In this document: piece by piece, positions 45,906 to 57,767 of the stretch | How positions within the stretch are numbered: position 1 is the first letter of the stretch | Layout: each line of letters opens with the position of its first letter | Origin: Saturnia japonica | Lineage: Eukaryota; Arthropoda; Insecta; Lepidoptera; Saturniidae | NCBI GenBank assembly: GCA_033032175.1 | Contig: CM065316.1 | Location: 8,154,115-8,218,114 of the forward strand | DNA: 64,000 nucleotides | Direction: 5' to 3' | Position numbers and translations under genes: made by a program | The notes under the pieces: model-generated | What the model was told of the DNA's origin: nothing | Seen by the model: the letters and a program-made list of their open reading frames with translations, nothing else | The model's database searches: none

Positions 45906-47029
45906 ATTATTAATACTAAAGTAATAAACTCTAAATCATTCGAACATGATTTTTTAAACACAAATTTCATCATTTTGTAAATTGTACCCGTTGTGCACGG
46001 GTTGAATATAAATAAGTTATTTATTTAACATGGCAATATATAATTAAAGCCGTTGCAATACTCATTCGTATACGAAACAAATGCGAAACCATCCTTCTTA
46101 ACTAGCACTTTCTTAACCCAACAGAACATCACTAACATTCTATTGAAATACCAGTTACAAATGTTGGAGCTATAGACTATACGCATGTCAACCGGCATCG
46201 CCCGTAACATCTCTATAGAGGCAGTAAATAGCAAGGAAGGACCTTATCCGTGAATAAGAATAGTCTATGTGTTCAGCGGATACATTCTGCGTGCGTGAGG
46301 TTCTCGACGTGTCTACATCCACTTTGCTTTACTCGGGTTCTTATTCAATGTCTATTAACCAGTCTTATAATTCAACATATGTAAATGTTAAGATTTTCAT
46401 TATAAAGATTGATTACCATAATGTTGTATTGTCCACTTGTTTTTATCCATATGATGTGTAATATAAGTATGTTTTTAATAAATTGAATTGTCATTTTAGT
46501 TTAACAAAAAAAAACTGTTTGTAGCTACTTATGTAAGCACTGTGTAAGACGTAGGTGCTTTTTCGGCGTAAAAAAACAATAATAGCTCCTAAAAATTTTT
46601 TCCGGCGTGCCAACAACATGATGAAAATGAACAATAATAACGTTGCTGATTCATTTATCTGATTTTTTTAATGTGTAAAAATATTTTATAAGTTTTTATA
46701 AGTTTAAATAAAGTTGTGTAAAATATAACAAACAAAATCATGTTTATTTATACACCGTTATATTATTTTTAAACTATTAAAACAAACAAAAGTCACTAAA
46801 ATGAATGTACACTATTATCATTAATGGCTAACTTCATTCATGTTGCACTTCTGTCACATGACGCGCGCGCCGCTCTCAATGTTACCCTTTACTAAAGGCA
46901 CCAACTTCAAAAATTGTTAAAAAGCTATTATTACTGATCTAGTATCTATTTTTTAATTGATCAAATAAATGAGGGACCACAAAAATATATTAAGAATTTA
47001 GCTTTTTCAATAAATCTGATTATTAATTA
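45906..47029. other. Intergenic, nothing recognised
   Basis: AT-rich; the minus ORF at 46025-46234 (69 codons) and the plus ORF at 46267-46461 show no recognisable domain. Confidence 0.35.
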
Positions 47030-47450
47030 GTCTTAATTAGGGATGCAGTGATATATAATTTTGCCGATACACCGATACCGATGATTGTAATGAATAATCG
47101 GCGACACCGATATGAAATTTTAATAATAAGTAAAATAATTAATGAAGTATGTAAGCTTCTACATATTTTTCCCCGCCTGGTGGAGGGTAAATTTATTGGG
47201 TTATTGTATGTGTCTCTAATCTTTTTTAATGATAAGTAGATATTTCATTTGAAAATTAATAATAAAAAGGTACGAAACAGTAAAACACTTGGTAAAGACG
47301 GAAATTATGCCGCAAGCAACGAAATTTCTCTCTCGTTTGCGACGAAATGGCAATATCATTCTCACGCGCGTTTTTAATATCGGTTGAGAAATAATTGTCT
47401 ATCCCGATATATCGTGTCGGTATCGGTATCGATACATCCTTAGTTTTAAT
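47030..47450. mobile_element. hAT-like MITE with 8-bp target duplications
   Basis: Element 47038-47442 (405 bases). Ends TAGGGATG and CATCCTTA are inverted with one mismatch and close to the hAT consensus CAGGGATG. Flanks GTCTTAAT (47030-47037) and GTTTTAAT (47443-47450) match at 7 of 8 positions, the target length of hAT elements. Subterminal copies of CGATACCGAT-type motifs occur on both sides (CCGATACACCGATACCGAT left; GTCGGTATCGGTATCGATA right), like transposase-binding repeats. No transposase, so non-autonomous. Confidence 0.75.
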
Positions 47451-47799
47451 ATTATGTCCATTGGATTATATACTAGAAATTTTATACTATTTATATATTA
47501 GCAATATTTATATGTTAATGACAAATGTCTCCAAATGTATTATTAATATAACAAAGCAATTATGTTTAAGATAGTTTTCTTAATCTAAAAATTGTATTAT
47601 GAGTTTCATAATATTATAAGAATTTTTGTTTGCATTAACCATATTATAGAACAACAATATAAACCTATGCATTTAAAATTGTATTTACCGTAAGAATTTA
47701 ATAACGAGCTGTAGGCGAGGTGAGATCGGCTCATTCTTTGTACATATACGGGTTCGTGGTTAAGAAGCATCTCATTTATATAGGTATTGGAAGCAACAG
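47451..47799. other. Intergenic, nothing recognised
   Basis: AT-rich; no coding potential. Confidence 0.3.
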
Positions 47800-48046
47800 A
47801 TGTTCTGCGGGACAAAAGGTTATTTTACTGGAACTTAACCTAGAAGTTAACATGTATTTATAATTGCTATGGAAACTTACAAAACATAAATTTGTGACAT
47901 ATATTGTTAACGGAAATCTTACTTAAATTATTCAGTAATGTTATTAAATTAAAATCAATTTAACTTCATTAAACTACTTTACAGTTTAATATATATTTTA
48001 CTATACATTTTTTATTGAAACCCTTGATAGTGTGAAATATTTAGGT

Positions 48047-48109
48047 AGTCTAGCGGTAAGCCATACTACTAAGCCGAGAGGTGGTGGGTTCGATCCCACA
48101 CATGACCGA
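48047..48109 (+). repeat. tRNA-like SINE head (copy 1)
   Basis: A box TAGTCTAGCGGT and B box GGTTCGATCCC, about 40 bases apart, but no acceptor or anticodon stem that closes. A pol III promoter of tRNA origin rather than a tRNA gene. Repeated at 50561-50623 with one change (CTAAGCCG versus CTCAGCCG). Confidence 0.6.
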
Positions 48110-48667
48110 CTTAATTATGTAGTTATAACTTATTAAAAACTGAATTATTTTAATTTCATTTGTTTATATTAGGTTAATTAACTATTGTGTAATGTAATGA
48201 GTATTGTTAGTTTTTTGGGTGGTAGATATCTATATATTATCAGTGTAGCCTATCTACCACCTAGCTATCATAATACAAGCTTCACTTAGTTCGGATTTAA
48301 ACGGCCTTTCATTAAAATCCTTCATTCCAATTTCCTTAAAATATTAAATTAGACAAAGTAAATCAAATGTCGCGTGGGCATACAACCGGGCGATGTCCCG
48401 CGGCGCACATCTGTTTGTCCGTACGTGTATAAATAATCAGCAACCTCCTTGCGGCTCCTGGCTTTGATAAATCCTTTACTATTGTTGGTCTGTGTTGGTG
48501 CCGACGTTTATTCATTGTGCCTTGATGCGGTCGTTTATATTTGCTTAAGATATCTTTACTTTGCCAAGCTTTATCACGACTGGATGAAATAATAACATAA
48601 TACAGATAACTAGTATTCAGTTCATACCAATATAAATTTAAATTATGCCTTTTAAATCTATAATTGT

Positions 48668-49867
48668 ATCAAAATTCTATTGGGTTTCATCCCAAAACGA
48701 TCTGTTACAACCAATTTACTAAATTGCTTAAACGAGTGGACACGGAACCATAGTAATGGACAGCCAACAGATATCATTTACTTGCATTATGAGAAGGCAT
48801 TTGACCGTGTTCCTCTGAAACGCCTCATACACAAATTGGAACACCTTGGCATACGTGGAAGCATTTTAGCCTGGATATGCGACTTCCTTTCTGGTAGAAC
48901 GTTTCGGGTGCGCATTGGCGAAGTCATGTCCGATCCGCGAAGTGTCCTCAGTGGCGTTCCTCAAGGTTCAGTGCTTGGTCCATTGCTCTTTATCTTGTTC
49001 CTCTCAGACTTGAAAAGTACTCTGCAACTACCTTTTTCGCTTTTTGCTGATGATACCAAATTTTTTGCTAACCCTCGAAGCAACTGGCGAGCTATACAGA
49101 ATGACCTTAATGCGATTTTTAAGTGGACTCATGACTGGCTTCTAACTTTAAATGTGAATAAGTGCTCCGTGCTACACATTGGTAGTAATAATCCTTGTCA
49201 GATATACTATCTTGGTGGTGAACAATTAACCGCAGTTGAAACACAAAGGGACTTGGGAGTTACAGTATCCAAAGATCTTAAATGGGGAACTCATGTGCTT
49301 GGGGTTGTGAAGAAAACTAATTCGATCCTTTATATCATTCGCAAGGCATTTAAATTCCTAACAGCTAAAACTTTTATAAAGTTATACAAGACCTATATTA
49401 GATCACTTCTTGAACATGCTTATATTATCTGGGATCCCTACTTCAAAAAAGACATTAAGCTCATTGAAAATGTACAGAGAAGGGCTACTAAGATGGTGTA
49501 TGCAATGCGTAACTTACCCTATGAACAGCGCCTCATAAACCTTGGCCTTACCACACTAGAACACTGTAGACAAAGGGGCAGGTTAATCGAAACTTATAAA
49601 ATCCTCACTAATTATTACGATGTGCCCAGCCTTAAAGATATGTTTAAGACAAATGAAAATAAACACCTACGAGGTCATCCCTTGAAACTTTAGGAATTCC
49701 CAGCAAAAAGAAACCCAATGAAGCAGTTCTTGCCTAACAGAGTGGTCACAGCATGGAACAAACTTCCAGAAAAAGTTGTGATGGCTCCTACCATAACCTC
49801 CTTTAAGAGCAGATTGGACAAGGAAGATATCTCCAAGCTATTTGATACGCACGCATCAGCTAATTAG
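48668..49867 (+). pseudogene. CR1-like non-LTR reverse transcriptase remnant, copy 1
   Basis: 5'-truncated reverse transcriptase of a CR1-group LINE. The frame enters at the second RT block (GFIPKRSVTTNLL), then YLHYEKAFDRVPLKRLI with the first catalytic Asp replaced (HYEKAFD keeps only the second Asp of D.(S/E)KAFD), LSGVPQGSVLGPLLFILFLS, the catalytic FADDTKFF, and the C-terminal LIENVQRRATKMV, NLPYEQRLINLGLTTLEHCR and RQRGRLIETYKIL tail. An in-frame TAG (49691-49693) precedes EFPAKRNPMKQF...HASAN, stop 49865-49867. The 3' end is an AAT/ATT simple repeat (49887-49912). No endonuclease or gag ORF. Confidence 0.88.
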
Positions 49868-50089
49868 CTGCTAGTGTGTCTTACCAAATAATAATAATAA
49901 TTATTATTATTTCGTTTTAAATATTTAAAAATCAGAGATATCTACAGCATAAGCTATTCAAATTGGTAACTATGGTTACGTGTCAATTTTAATTCTTTAG
50001 ATTTTATTGAGAGCATTTCATAATTACGCATACGTTTTACCGATTACATAATTAGCAATTGATATTACTGGAATAAATGAGTTTATCAG

Positions 50090-50313
50090 AGGAAATATGA
50101 AAATAAGAAGTGACAGAAAAGTTGATGAGTTAGCGTGGTATGGGTATTTAATGATGAGGAATGAAAGTCATATAACCAGAAGAGTGTGGAGTATGAAAGA
50201 AGGAGTAGAGGAAGACCTAAGAAGGTTTGGATTTGTGTGAGTTATTATAATTATGTGTTTATAAGGTGTGAATATGATGACCGATCACAGAGGAGATTGG
50301 AAGAGGAAAACCT
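50090..50313 (+). pseudogene. RTE-like LINE C-terminal remnant, copy 1, cut at the duplication joint
   Basis: Reads DELAWYGYLMMRNESHITRR then VWSMKEGVEEDLRR, the usual C-terminal tail (W.GH..R....I.R.V). Copy 1 stops at CCTAT where the second duplication unit begins; copy 2 retains the natural end. Confidence 0.65.
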
Positions 50314-50560
50314 ATGTTCTGCGGGACAAAAGGTTATTTTACTGGAACTTAACCTAGAAGTTAACATGTATTTATAATTGCTATGGAAACTTACAAAACA
50401 TAAATTTGTGACATATATTGTTAACGGAAATCTTACTTAAATTATTCAGTAATGTTATTAAATTAAAATCAATTTAACTTCATTAAACTACTTTACAGTT
50501 TAATATATATTTTACTATACATTTTTTATTGAAACCCTTGATAGTGTGAAATATTTAGGT

Positions 50561-50623
50561 AGTCTAGCGGTAAGCCATACTACTCAGCCGAGAGGTGGTG
50601 GGTTCGATCCCACACATGACCGA
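50561..50623 (+). repeat. tRNA-like SINE head (copy 2)
   Basis: As copy 1 at 48047, with A to C in the middle of the anticodon-side segment. Confidence 0.6.
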
Positions 50624-51181
50624 CTTAATTATGTAGTTATAACTTATTAAAAACTGAATTATTTTAATTTCATTTGTTAATATTAGGTTAATTAACTATT
50701 GTGTAATGTAATGAGTATTGTTAGTTTTTTGGGTGGTAGATATCTATATATTATCAGTGTAGCCTATCTACCACCTAGCTATCATAATACAAGCTTCACT
50801 TAGTTCGGATTTAAACGGCCTTTCATTAAAATCCTTCATTCCAATTTCCTTAAAATATTAAATTAGACAAAGTAAATCAAATGTCGCGTGGGCATACAAC
50901 CGGGCGATGTCCCGCGGCGCACATCTGTTTGTCCGTACGTGTATAAATAATCAGCAACCTCCTTGCGGCTCCTGGCTTTGATAAATCCTTTACTATTGTT
51001 GGTCTGTGTTGGTGCCGACGTTTATTCATTGTGCCTTGATGCGGTCGTTTATATTTGCTTAAGATATCTTTACTTTGCCAAGCTTTATCACGACTGGATG
51101 AAATAATAACATAATACAGATAACTAGTATTCAGTTCATACCAATATAAATTTAAATTATGCCTTTTAAATCTATAATTGT

Positions 51182-52380
51182 ATCAAAATTCTATTGGGTT
51201 TCATCCCAAAACGATCTGTTACAACCAATTTACTAAATTGCTTAAACGAGTGGACACGGAACCATAGTAATGGACAGCCAACAGATATCATTTACTTGCA
51301 TTATGAGAAGGCATTTGACCGTGTTCCTCTGAAACGCCTCATACACAAATTGGAACACCTTGGCATACGTGGAAGCATTTTAGCCTGGATATGCGACTTC
51401 CTTTCTGGTAGAACGTTTCGGGTGCGCATTGGCGAAGTCATGTCCGATCCGCGAAGTGTCCTCAGTGGCGTTCCTCAAGGTTCAGTGCTTGGTCCATTGC
51501 TCTTTATCTTGTTCCTCTCAGACTTGAAAAGTACTCTGCAACTACCTTTTTCGCTTTTTGCTGATGATACCAAATTTTTTGCTAACCCTCGAAGCAACTG
51601 GCGAGCTATACAGAATGACCTTAATGCGATTTTTAAGTGGACTCATGACTGGCTTCTAACTTTAAATGTGAATAAGTGCTCCGTGCTACACATTGGTAGT
51701 AATAATCCTTGTCAGATATACTATCTTGGTGGTGAACAATTAACCGCAGTTGAAACACAAAGGGACTTGGAGTTACAGTATCCAAAGATCTTAAATGGGG
51801 AACTCATGTGCTTGGGGTTGTGAAGAAAACTAATTCGATCCTTTATATCATTCGCAAGGCATTTAAATTCCTAACAGCTAAAACTTTTATAAAGTTATAC
51901 AAGACCTATATTAGATCACTTCTTGAACATGCTTATATTATCTGGGATCCCTACTTCAAAAAAGACATTAAGCTCATTGAAAATGTACAGAGAAGGGCTA
52001 CTAAGATGGTGTATGCAATGCGTAACTTACCCTATGAACAGCGCCTCATAAACCTTGGCCTTACCACACTAGAACACTGTAGACAAAGGGGCAGGTTAAT
52101 CGAAACTTATAAAATCCTCACTAATTATTACGATGTGCCCAGCCTTAAAGATATGTTTAAGACAAATGAAAATAAACACCTACGAGGTCATCCCTTGAAA
52201 CTTTAGGAATTCCCAGCAAAAAGAAACCCAATGAAGCAGTTCTTGCCTAACAGAGTGGTCACAGCATGGAACAAACTTCCAGAAAAAGTTGTGATGGCTC
52301 CTACCATAACCTCCTTTAAGAGCAGATTGGACAAGGAAGATATCTCCAAGCTATTTGATACGCACGCATCAGCTAATTAG
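51182..52380 (+). pseudogene. CR1-like reverse transcriptase remnant, copy 2 (extra frameshift)
   Basis: Identical in content to copy 1 but lacks one G in the run after GGGACTTGG (about 51769). This ends the frame at 51823, and the remainder continues in the next phase from about 51778. The in-frame TAG (52204-52206) and the final stop after HASAN are shared with copy 1, so they predate the duplication; the one-base loss is newer, or is a sequencing error. Confidence 0.88.
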
Positions 52381-52602
52381 CTGCTAGTGTGTCTTACCAA
52401 ATAATAATAATAATTATTATTATTTCGTTTTAAATATTTAAAAATCAGAGATATCTACAGCATAAGCTATTCAAATTGGTAACTATGGTTACGTGTCAAT
52501 TTTAATTCTTTAGATTTTATTGAGAGCATTTCATAATTACGCATACGTTTTACCGATTACATAATTAGCAATTGATATTACTGGAATAAATGAGTTTATC
52601 AG

Positions 52603-52890
52603 AGGAAATATGAAAATAAGAAGTGACAGAAAAGTTGATGAGTTAGCGTGGTATGGGTATTTAATGATGAGGAATGAAAGTCATATAACCAGAAGAGTGT
52701 GGAGTATGAAAGAAGGAGTAGAGGAAGACCTAAGAAGGTTTGGATTTGTGTGAGTTATTATAATTATGTGTTTATAAGGTGTGAATATGATGACCGATCA
52801 CAGAGGAGATTGGAAGAGGAAAACCTATTGTGCTGCCGCTACTTAAGTGGGGTGATAGTAAGAAGAAGAAGATTGCCTGGATTTAAATTA
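52603..52890 (+). pseudogene. RTE-like LINE C-terminal remnant, copy 2 with natural 3' end
   Basis: Same tail as copy 1, then KRKTYCAAAT in one frame followed by stops and a GATAGTAAGAAGAAGAAGA 3' end (52852-52871), the terminal repeat style of these LINEs. Confidence 0.65.
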
Positions 52891-53263
52891 CTTTATATTA
52901 ATACGTGAAGCAAAAATTTTGTACCACTTTTTAAGCGTATTGGGTGCAACGTAATAATGTGAGATTTGGCATGGTTAAAGTTTATATGGAGAAGGAGAGC
53001 AGAAAGCTAAAATGTATCTATAATATCTGTTACTAATCAATTAAATAAAATAAATTAATACTGCGAATCCTAACGCCACCAGTGCCCTTGAACTTAGACC
53101 CCCAAAACATTGACATTGTCACTTAATTAAAAGTGACAGCAAGTGATATACTATACATTATTTAGGTTCATACTGCAAATGTCAAACAGAAAATAGTTTA
53201 AGGTTTTAAAAGTCGCTGGTCGAATTTCGATCATTGGGCGATCGCTAGTATAAATTAAAATTC
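52891..53263. other. Intergenic, nothing recognised
   Basis: AT-rich spacer, no ORF. Confidence 0.3.
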
Positions 53264-53360
53264 GAGAGGTGTCGTGGGTCACCCGGTAGTAACGAAGTTC
53301 TTTTATGGTTAATGCACTAATATTAGTTATTTTTGCTATATATTATGTGATGACCAGACT
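53264..53360. repeat. Half copy of the foldback MITE family
   Basis: GAGAGGTGTCGTGGGTCACC, CGGTAGTAACGAAGTTCTTT and GCTATATATTATGT correspond to the arm of 42905-43010; the opposite arm is not found. Confidence 0.55.
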
Positions 53361-53504
53361 TGTATGTACATTTGTTGATAAACTTCATTCAAATTTAATG
53401 TACTGAACAAATTTATAATTTTATAATTAATAACAAAATATTTATTTTCATAACTTTATATACAAAAACAAATAAAAATATACATAAAAAAATCCTAAAT
53501 CAGC

Positions 53505-53575
53505 GGGACTCGAACCATCAATCACTCTTACTGTACATACAAAACTGGTCATAACACAGCCGGGCAAATTTCACA
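53505..53575 (-). repeat. tRNA-like segment, possible SINE head
   Basis: Minus strand GATGGTTCGAGTCCCGC contains a good B box (GGTTCGAGTCC); the upstream half is too diverged for an A box call. Confidence 0.35.
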
Positions 53576-55039
53576 TCTGTCATAGTTTTGAAGATCTTAT
53601 TTATATATACGTGTTTTTATTAGTGTCAGTTGAGTTGAACACTTTTTTCAGTTTAGCTCCCATCCCGCGATAAGTAATTTCGTTACATTAAACCAAAATT
53701 ATAATCAATGGGTCAAACCGTAATAGAATAATCTAATAAATAGTAAAACCATATATGTCTTTTGATATAATTTATAGTAAATTATCAGTAGGATACCGTG
53801 CATACTCCGTGACCAGGTAGGTTTAATAATATTATTGTTTTCTTTGCATCCGTGCCCGATATAGCCGTGATGTTATTCCGGAGGCATCCGATATGGTCCC
53901 GACAATCAGATAGCCCTACAGTATATCGCTAGCGGTCACATTTACAATACTAACTCCACCATTACCTTTATCTAGATTCTTATTTATTGTAAAAAATCAC
54001 AGCATAAATTGATATTTTATTATATTTTTATGTAATAAGGAATAGTTGTCCGAAATCGTTACCATATGTTACTTAATTAAATGTTAAGAGAAAAATGTAA
54101 CTTCATATCCACTATTTCCAATACAAAGGGTGTAAACTCTAGACAACATACATTTGGCTATATGCAAAAAACTAAAAATCTTTCTTACATAACCCTTTTT
54201 TTACTTTATTTGCTCAAGTTTATATATTTTATACTTTGTTTAAATCCTCGTAATGTACAAAAATATTGTTTTATGACCTAGCTTTGAAGAAAATTGTTGT
54301 TTAGCTTTAAGAAAATATTTGGTAGTAATGACTATTTTGTTTTCATTTTAGCGTACTTTTAAAACACAGAACGAAAAAGCATAGAAAAATTAAGTAAGAG
54401 TGATTCAAAAAGTAAATTTTGCCAAAATGTTATTTACGCTCTTTGTAGAGGAAACAGTCCTTATATTCATATATTCTACTGCAACTGTATATAACTTATT
54501 AAATTTAAAATTAATTAAACTATAAATATAAACGAATAAATTAATTAATACATAAATTAATTAATTAAAATTTAACATTCTTAAGGATAGTAAATACATA
54601 TTATATCCGAATTTAGAATATCATTAGGTACTAATTTCATAATAAAGTCTTTCACTTTCTCTTAAGATATGAATTAGTGAATTTATTTAAATAAGATTGT
54701 TTGAATTAATTTCAGTATAGAAATTTAATTTTAGTTTTTCGTAGTAAATGTAAATAAGTTTTAATTAAGAAATTTTAAGTTATCTATACAAATAAATGAA
54801 ATTAATTTAGCCTGTGATTTAGGTATGAAAGGTTTTTAAAGTTTTTATGGTCAATACCAAAAACCTAAATTTTCGTTTTTGCAATATTTGATTGTCTATT
54901 TATTTGTCAGAGTTAATATTTGAAACGACTCAATAGAATTTGACAGGACTTTCAGTGGCGGATATAATAATATGCCAGGATATACAGTGAAACGCGATAG
55001 TATAGTCAGAAAAAATATCCAATAAATCTGTATTTCGCG
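53576..55039. other. Intergenic, nothing recognised
   Basis: Very AT-rich. The 66-codon ORF at 54081-54281 has no domain features. 53795-53935 is less AT-rich. Confidence 0.35.
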
Positions 55040-55430
55040 AGTGCGCAATTACGTACGCATAATTATGTACTAGATTAATTTTATATATCTCTTATGGTTT
55101 ACTCAGCGTAAGCCATTTATGCGCACTAAAACCGTCGTTTTTCCGAACGGATTTTTATTGCGCGGAACCCTGATTCTTTTTCTAATATAAAAGTAACCTA
55201 AGTTACTCCTTAAAACATAGGATATGCCAGTGAAAGTGCCGTCAAAATCGGTCTAACCGTTTCGGAGATTACCCGGAACAAACAAAAAGACAGACCAAAT
55301 TTGTAAAAATTGTTCCTTTGTTATAAGTATCGTATATACTTTGATATGCATTTAGTAAAAAGCTATTATTTTGACATTATAAATAGACATTTCAATCTTA
55401 TTAATTGTATAGATCTATACATATGTATAA
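55040..55430. repeat. Dispersed Helitron/LINE-type repeat fragments
   Basis: Contains AAAGTAACCTAAGTTACTCC, GTCAAAATCGGTCTAACCGT and GATTACCCGGAACAAACA, phrases I recognise from lepidopteran repeats. 55346-55420 matches 6190-6260. Confidence 0.45.
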
Positions 55431-55443
55431 AAATAGATGTTGG

Positions 55444-55734
55444 TATATACATAAAGAACATTGATAAACACCAACAGCGTTTGACCGATCACCATGAAAG
55501 TGTTTATGCTATTACTGAACTCGATATGTCTCTGTGGTCGAGTTATTGACCATTGGAAAGGGAAGAACAATATATTAATACTATAACAGTATTAGACAAA
55601 TATTTAAGTTTTTATAAGATTAAACAATTGCATATAATATTTATCTTTAGAATAGTTTAGCTACTAATAACCAAAACATAATATTATTTGCAATAATTAC
55701 AATGTGAAAAGCAACAATATAAGAGAAGCATTTA
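55444..55734. repeat. 291-bp tandem duplication, unit 1
   Basis: Starts TATATACATAAAGAACATTG. Identical to the next unit except about two positions (AACACCAAC/AACAACAAC; AAGTTTTT/AATTTTTT). Confidence 0.95.
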
Positions 55735-56025
55735 TATATACATAAAGAACATTGATAAACAACAACAGCGTTTGACCGATCACCATGAAAGTGTTTATGC
55801 TATTACTGAACTCGATATGTCTCTGTGGTCGAGTTATTGACCATTGGAAAGGGAAGAACAATATATTAATACTATAACAGTATTAGACAAATATTTAATT
55901 TTTTATAAGATTAAACAATTGCATATAATATTTATCTTTAGAATAGTTTAGCTACTAATAACCAAAACATAATATTATTTGCAATAATTACAATGTGAAA
56001 AGCAACAATATAAGAGAAGCATTTA
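55735..56025. repeat. 291-bp tandem duplication, unit 2
   Basis: Direct head-to-tail copy of 55444-55734 with offset 291. Carries AACTCGA / TCGAGTT, a 7-base inverted pair, in both units. Confidence 0.95.
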
Positions 56026-56430
56026 TTATTTTAGACACGTTAAAGTTGATTACGGAAGCGCTATAAAGAGCAACGAGATTTTTAACTACCTACTCGTAAC
56101 TTTGCTTACATTTAAAGACATGCCATGAGTAGGTATAACGCCTTCGGCAAGATTTTTTCGGCGTCTCTATGAGCAATTAATTGTAATGTTAAAGATGCCT
56201 TGTTTTAAATACATGTGTGTAACATACAATCATTATAAATTTTAGTTGTTTCTTAATTACTTTTAAATTTACCAGTGTATATATTATAAGTAATATAGAG
56301 AATATACGATGTAGGTATAGTGAACACGTAGTCAATCAACTAGAATAGATTAATGTTCATCTACTTATCTGTTTGTTTTTGCTTTTTTTTTTATTTGTTT
56401 GTTTACTGGTTTATCTTTATGCAAAATATT
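56026..56430. other. Intergenic, nothing recognised
   Basis: AT-rich; no coding potential. Confidence 0.3.
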
Positions 56431-56610
56431 GAGATGAAGCCATGGCTAGGTGATATGGCACTTTCTAATGCCCAACTGACCAGCTACCACCCTCAAGTGT
56501 GTTCAGCCAGCTACACCTGAGAGCCAGTCCACTAGGCCTGGCGTGTTACCATCTTGGGCACATATATCTAATCCTGGGCGGCATGTAAACTTAACGATTA
56601 ATTAAAAAAG
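56431..56610 (+). repeat. SINE family B, copy 5 (internal deletions)
   Basis: GATGAAGCCATGGCTAGGTG, CAGCTACCACCCTCAAGTGT, CACCTGAGAGCCAG, GGCCTGGCGTGTTACCATCT, TGGGC. Lacks the tRNA-like head and parts of the body. Confidence 0.65.
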
Positions 56611-57767
56611 CATACTTAGAGTTGCTTTTGATCATTTTCAAATATGACGTAAGTTACGCTTTGCAATATGTTTGTCTTGACTTTATTATATAGTTATCAA
56701 AAAATTAATATATTGTCCAGAAGTAGAAACTTGAAGTATACCCGAAAGATAGATAACCTGTAATATTCCGTTATTTTTAACGGTAGGGAGTAGAAAACAA
56801 TCATGCAGTCTACTGGATGTTAAGAGGTCACTTGAGTCTGTAGACATTTATATCTATCCTCCATGAGTCTTAGTCTGTCTTTTGTCAAAAAGTCGTACTG
56901 ATTTATAATACATATATTTTTTATAATCAAGATTGGTTATTGCGCACAAGTGAAGTGCATTGCAAATAATAACATATGGATCACGAATTTTGAGATATCA
57001 CAAAAATTCTCTGGAAATTTGAACAAAGGAGCCATCATTTTGTTAGCATACTGAAATCATCACAGGAATTAAATACTCGATAATTTGTAGTAATGGTCTT
57101 TAATAAAGATCATTAGTTGCAAAGTTAGAAAAAGGAAGAAGACGAAATATCCTCCAGAGAGGCCGCGATATCCTAAAGGTAACTTGACAACCCTGAGGAT
57201 TGAATTGGAACGCCTTGTGTGCCAATGTTTGTTGGCAATCACAATCTTTGTGATAAATACTGTGTTGCCTTACGATTGAAATAACTGTGGTTGTGATGCT
57301 CCCGTAGTTGAACCTTAATACATACAAGGTGATAAACCAAGTAGAAGATTGACAAATGTGACGCCACTCGTTTTATTTACGGATTGCAAAAAAAAATTCA
57401 ATGTTTCTTTATATTTTATTTATCAATTTATTGCAAGATATTGTACGTTATTTTAGGTAATTTGCTATAATTTGTAAGAAAAAGTAAATACGTAAAAACA
57501 TTTTATTACACACAGTTTTTTTTTTTAAGTTACTTAGTTAAGTACCTACATTTTACATAAATCACCAAACTATTCCAAGCCAGTGGTAAATTTTGACTAC
57601 TGATTTATACCTATAAAAGTGTTAATTATTAAAAATGTAGGGACACAATTTCACACGGCTATTTAATTTCAAACTAAGCATACCTAACTAAACAGTTAAT
57701 AAACTATACATAATATATGAACACCCAGACACAACTAACAATTATGCTCATGACACAAAATTTAGTC
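56611..57767. other. Intergenic, nothing recognised
   Basis: AT-rich; the minus ORF at 57100-57327 has no recognisable domain. Confidence 0.35.

Larger units (their letters stand above)
47800..50313 (+). repeat. 2.5-kb tandem duplication, copy 1
   Basis: Direct repeat with period 2514. Starts at ATGTTCTGCGGGACAAAAGG and ends inside a LINE scrap at AAACCT. Contains a tRNA-like segment, a GGTGGTAGAT hairpin, a CR1-like RT remnant, an AAT/ATT simple repeat and an RTE-like LINE tail. By eye it differs from copy 2 at only a handful of positions. Confidence 0.95.
50314..52828 (+). repeat. 2.5-kb tandem duplication, copy 2
   Basis: Second unit, directly adjoining the first, with a two-base overlap (AT) at the joint. 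Ends at CCTAT, after which the sequence leaves the repeat and continues the LINE 3' end. Confidence 0.95.

Noticed and set aside
46025..46234. 69-codon Cys-containing minus ORF, considered as a secreted peptide
   Set aside because: No convincing signal peptide, no cleavage motifs and no paralogue in the window.
48400..48450. TATAAATA as a promoter for the CR1-like ORF
   Set aside because: No initiator at the right distance, and the ORF is a 5'-truncated, broken LINE.
55500..55555. microRNA-like hairpin in the duplicated 291-bp unit
   Set aside because: Only a 7-base stem (AACTCGA / TCGAGTT); outer bases do not pair.
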